The notes under the pieces are model-generated. The model was not told where the DNA came from. It made no database searches and saw only the letters and a program-made list of their open reading frames with translations. Positions 31,971 to 34,237 of a stretch of 34,237 nt of DNA are shown here, in pieces. The translations under genes and the position numbers were made by a program. Source of the DNA: Muribaculaceae bacterium (GTDB lineage: Bacteria > Bacteroidota > Bacteroidia > Bacteroidales > Muribaculaceae); assembly GCA_017620885.1 (NCBI GenBank), contig JAGAUF010000093.1:1-34237 (forward strand). Reading direction: 5' to 3'. How positions within the stretch are numbered: the stretch's first letter is position 1; the number at the start of each line of letters is the position of its first letter.

Positions 31971-32324
31971 ATGAAAGAGAATATAACTGACGAATTACGG
32001 AATATCTTCCGGGAGGGGAAGAGATGGATGGGGCTTGAGCTGGAGTATCTCAAATTCACTGCCGCCGAGAAATTCACCATTGTGCTGGGTATGCTCGTGG
32101 TGGGAGGTGTGTGTCTGTTCATCGCTGTTCTGGCACTCATCCTTTTCGCCTTCGCGCTGGTTGAAGTGTTTCGTACCTTCTTGTGCCCCGCGCTTGCATA
32201 CACGTGCGTGGGAGGCATCTTCGTATTGCTTCTCATCGTGATTTATCTGTTGCGGAATCAGTTGATTGTCAATCCGATAGCGCGTTTTATAACAAAACTT
32301 GTCATCGATGGAAAGGAGGAATGA
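31971..32324 (+). CDS. Holin-superfamily-like membrane protein
   Basis: A 117-residue protein with a charged N-terminal helix, two transmembrane segments (about 37-60 and 70-95) and a short basic tail. The arrangement resembles the phage-holin superfamily III (Holin-X/DUF1469) proteins that are common bacterial housekeeping genes; there is no sign that it lyses cells. It overlaps the next gene by 4 bases as ATGA and belongs to a plus-strand run ending in prmA. Its function is unknown. Confidence 0.75.
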   Translation: MKENITDELRNIFREGKRWMGLELEYLKFTAAEKFTIVLGMLVVGGVCLFIAVLALILFAFALVEVFRTFLCPALAYTCVGGIFVLLLIVIYLLRNQLIVNPIARFITKLVIDGKEE

Positions 32325-32650
32325 TGGAGCAAAATAGAGAAATAGAGAAGGTGCCGGAGATTGTAGTGGATGAGACGTCGTTTCGTGGCTACACGCTCGA
32401 TGAGATACGTTACCAAAGGGCTCTTGCCGCTCTCCGCAAGGAATATGCCAAGGAAAAGATATTCAATGATCTGGCGAGCGTGCGCAAACGTGTGTCATTC
32501 GGAAGTAAAGAGGGGATAGCCGGAAAAGCGGGAACTTTGGCGCAAAAGATGTTCTCCGGGCTCAATTATCTTGATTATGCAATGGTGGGATACACAGCAT
32601 TCAGCGCTATCAGGAAATTTTTCAAATTATTCAGAAAGAAAAAGAAATAA
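32321..32650 (+). CDS. Small basic protein, uncharacterised
   Basis: A 109-residue protein from ATG 32321; the adjacent ATG 32324 is equally possible and lies 5 bases from AGGAGG (32313-32318). The open frame extends 46 codons further upstream, but that part lies over the holin-like gene in another frame. It contains DEIRYQRALAALRKEYAKEK and a Lys-rich C-terminus FKLFRKKKK. I do not recognise a family. It is sandwiched between the holin-like gene (overlap) and prmA, whose ATG follows the stop directly. Confidence 0.7.
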   Translation: MMEQNREIEKVPEIVVDETSFRGYTLDEIRYQRALAALRKEYAKEKIFNDLASVRKRVSFGSKEGIAGKAGTLAQKMFSGLNYLDYAMVGYTAFSAIRKFFKLFRKKKK

Positions 32651-33517
32651 ATGAACGATTACATATCTTTACGTGTGGAAGTCGGCGGAGAATGCACCGC
32701 CGACTATACTGATTTATTGGCAGCCTATCTTGCGGACGCAGGCTATGAAACTTTTGAACCCGATGAAACGGGAATAACGGCATACGTCCGTGCCGAGACT
32801 TTCGATGAACAAGTGGCGCAGAATATTGTGGCAGAGATGCCGATTCATCTTGATGCAACCCTTTCGCATACATTTGTGAAGGGACGCGACTGGAACGAAG
32901 AGTGGGAGAAGAATTATTTCCAGCCTATTGTGGTGGGAGACAAATGCGTGATACACTCCACATTTCATAAAGATGTCCCGACAGCAGAATATGACATCGT
33001 GATCGATCCGAAAATGGCGTTCGGAACGGGTCATCATTTCACTACTCGACTCATACTCGGCTATCTTCTCGATGCCGATCTCGAAGGGAAGAGCCTCATA
33101 GATGTCGGCACAGGCACAGGCATCCTCGCCATCCTCGCAAAGATGCGCGGAGCGGCACGCGTCGATGCTATCGAGATAGATCCCCCTGCCTACGAAAATG
33201 CTTGCGAACACACACGCCTCAATAATGCTGACGTCAATGTAATTCTTGGCGACGCTTCCGCCCTCGCACCCCTCCAGCCGGCGGATTTCCTTGTCGCCAA
33301 CATCAACCGCAACGTCATCCTTGCCGATCTGCCTAAATACGCCTCTCGCCTGAAGCGCGACGGCTTTATGATTCTGAGCGGATTTTATGAGGATGATGTG
33401 CCGATACTTGAAGATGCGGCGGCTCCTCTGGGACTGCGTATGGAGTCGAAACGCGTTGAAAATAGATGGACGGCGATAATGCTTACATTCATTTCCGACC
33501 CCTCAGAACTGATGTGA
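32651..33517 (+). CDS. prmA: Ribosomal protein L11 methyltransferase
   Basis: A 288-residue PrmA, an S-adenosylmethionine-dependent enzyme that methylates lysines and the N-terminus of ribosomal protein L11. Visible motifs: the N-terminal substrate-binding region (FVKGRDWNEEWEKNYFQP), IDPKMAFGTGHHFTTR, the SAM-binding motif SLIDVGTGTGILAILAKMRG, DAIEIDP, and VANINRNVI, the NxNR-like catalytic loop. The ATG follows the preceding TAA without a gap, so translation is coupled. Confidence 0.93.
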   Translation: MNDYISLRVEVGGECTADYTDLLAAYLADAGYETFEPDETGITAYVRAETFDEQVAQNIVAEMPIHLDATLSHTFVKGRDWNEEWEKNYFQPIVVGDKCVIHSTFHKDVPTAEYDIVIDPKMAFGTGHHFTTRLILGYLLDADLEGKSLIDVGTGTGILAILAKMRGAARVDAIEIDPPAYENACEHTRLNNADVNVILGDASALAPLQPADFLVANINRNVILADLPKYASRLKRDGFMILSGFYEDDVPILEDAAAPLGLRMESKRVENRWTAIMLTFISDPSELM

Positions 33518-33578
33518 TAATTATCTTAAAGGTAATCGGTCGGTATACATCATATTGCGGATATTATTAAAAAGTTTT

Positions 33579-33618
33579 AAAGAAAATCAAGTTTGGACAT
33601 AAAAACTTGATTTTCTTT
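33579..33618 (+). terminator. Terminator after prmA
   Basis: AAAGAAAATCAAGTTT and AAACTTGATTTTCTTT form a perfect 16-bp stem around an 8-base loop, followed by TGTTATATTAATAATAG. It lies 61 bases after the stop. Both arms have A/T runs, so it could work in either direction. Confidence 0.82.
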
Positions 33619-33775
33619 TGTTATATTAATAATAGTTTAATGCGAATTGAAATGAAAAATCAGAAAGAATAAATGCTTTTCTTGATTTTGTAGGAATGGA
33701 TGCAGAATTGTCTGCTCAGTCCGGAATGGTCTTGTTGACAGGTGAGGTGGTACATTCATCAGAATCAGTACATTA

Positions 33776-33889
33776 ATGAAGCAGATTGTGATAATACAGC
33801 AACAACTTGAATAAGGTGTATTTACCCAAAATCAATTTTTGGAATATGCAGAAAACGCCTTGCCGGATGAAGTCAAGAATCGCTTCTGA
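33776..33889 (+). pseudogene. Decayed reading frame, origin unknown
   Basis: From ATG 33776 the frame reads MKQIVIIQQQLE, a TAA stop at 33812, then continues in the same frame as GVFTQNQFLEYAENALPDEV to a TGA at 33887-33889. The second half has protein-like composition and one internal stop, as in a decaying gene, perhaps an IS remnant given the IS-like end downstream. The evidence is weak. Confidence 0.25.
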
Positions 33890-33966
33890 CCGCCTATTCC
33901 TCACTAACATTGAAAATTCAAAGCATTTTTAAATGAAAGAGCAGTATGAATAGAGTTAGATATATA

Positions 33967-33978
33967 AGAGCCGGCTCT
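33967..33978. repeat. 12-bp palindrome AGAGCCGGCTCT
   Basis: AGAGCCGGCTCT is a perfect palindrome in an AT-rich background, between the decayed frame and the IS-like end. Its role is unknown. Confidence 0.4.
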
Positions 33979-34136
33979 AAGAGTTTTGGCTGATTTTTTT
34001 GTTACGAAAATAAAATTTCTATGATAATACTTTTTTTGTTAAAAATTTTTTATTAATTTTGTGGCGGCAATAATGCCCAAAAAATCTATTTTTAAATATT
34101 ACTGTCCGCTAAACTTTTTTAGATTCTGAAAAATAA

Positions 34137-34165
34137 GGGCTGATTCCATTTGCAGGAGTCAGCCC
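34137..34165 (+). promoter_or_regulatory. Hairpin upstream of the IS transposase start
   Basis: GGGCTGATTCC pairs with GGAGTCAGCCC (11 bp, one G-U) around ATTTGCA, 42 bases before the presumed transposase ATG. Hairpins in transposase leaders of other IS elements limit expression from read-through transcription, so the same role is possible here. Confidence 0.45.
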
Positions 34166-34207
34166 AATTAGTTTAGTTTGTGTTCGCCAAAACATAAAAC
34201 TAAAACT

Positions 34208-34237
34208 ATGCCCAAAAGTAGTAATTTCTTCGGACAG
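34208..34237 (+). CDS. IS4-family-like transposase, first ten codons only
   Basis: The ATG at 34208 opens a frame MPKSSNFFGQ that runs to the window edge. A short Lys/Ser opening followed by SNFFGQ resembles IS4-type (DUF4372) transposase N-termini of Bacteroidota as I remember them. Ten codons are too few to be certain. A structured leader and the change to AT-rich, gene-poor DNA support an insertion sequence; its left end may lie near ACTGTCCGCT (34101). Confidence 0.4.
   Translation, partial: MPKSSNFFGQ

Noticed and set aside
31971-32324. Prophage lysis holin
   Set aside because: No endolysin, structural or integrase genes are near; the family is common as a chromosomal envelope protein.
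34001-34070. Transposase promoter with TTTG and TAATTTTG
   Set aside because: TAATTTTG is present, but the nearest TTTG is only 15 bases upstream, short of the usual 19-20.

Overview
The window looks like a chromosomal segment of a gut-type Bacteroidales bacterium (Bacteroidota), possibly near Muribaculaceae; the family is a guess, the phylum is well supported. The evidence is several promoters of the Bacteroidota type (TTTG or TTG, a 19-20 nt spacer, then TAnnTTTG), mostly weak Shine-Dalgarno sequences, and family types typical of the phylum: an Omp28-like lipoprotein, a DUF6029-like barrel, a DUF4296 lipoprotein, an HU/SPOR protein, a DksA-like protein without a cysteine zinc finger and a DUF3332 lipoprotein. 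I see no rRNA, tRNA or CRISPR array.

Layout. 1-2376 (minus): a PH-domain membrane protein cut by the window edge, an HU/SPOR cell-envelope protein and a secreted TPR protein. 2377-3020: a repeat-rich gap and the terminator of the next operon. 3021-8340 (minus): four thiol-redox genes, transcribed tlpA-like, outer-membrane barrel, Omp28-like CXXC lipoprotein, dsbD. 8744-13876 (plus): iorA, iorB, an aminotransferase and a CoA-transferase, together a plausible route from aromatic amino acids through arylpyruvate and arylacetyl-CoA to arylacetate. 13942-18269: an AT-rich, gene-poor stretch with a small conserved-looking protein, a GNAT acetyltransferase with an unusually AT-rich interior, a 30-bp perfect palindrome, three 20-bp direct repeats resembling an IS end, and a phage-repressor-like HTH gene with a clear promoter. 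18270-21162 (plus): aroE and comEC. 21187-28038 (minus): ddl, ileS, a dksA-like gene, lspA and a DUF4296 lipoprotein, closely packed. 28417-33618 (plus): an NlpC/P60 hydrolase, purM, a DUF3332 lipoprotein, two YtxH-like paralogues, a holin-like membrane protein, a small basic protein and prmA. 33619-34237: a decayed reading frame and the first ten codons of what looks like an IS4-type transposase.

How the genes work together. The redox operon could carry electrons from the cytoplasm through DsbD to periplasmic TlpA and on to an outer-membrane lipoprotein and barrel. The mature barrel has exactly two cysteines, in one CSGGVC motif, which suggests it is part of the thiol chemistry. The ior cluster would couple aromatic amino acid breakdown to reduced ferredoxin and a transferable CoA thioester. 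The most striking single residue-level observation is in isoleucyl-tRNA synthetase: its HIGH-type signature reads G-I-H-H instead of H-x-G-H, the swapped form linked to extreme mupirocin resistance in type-2 IleRS.
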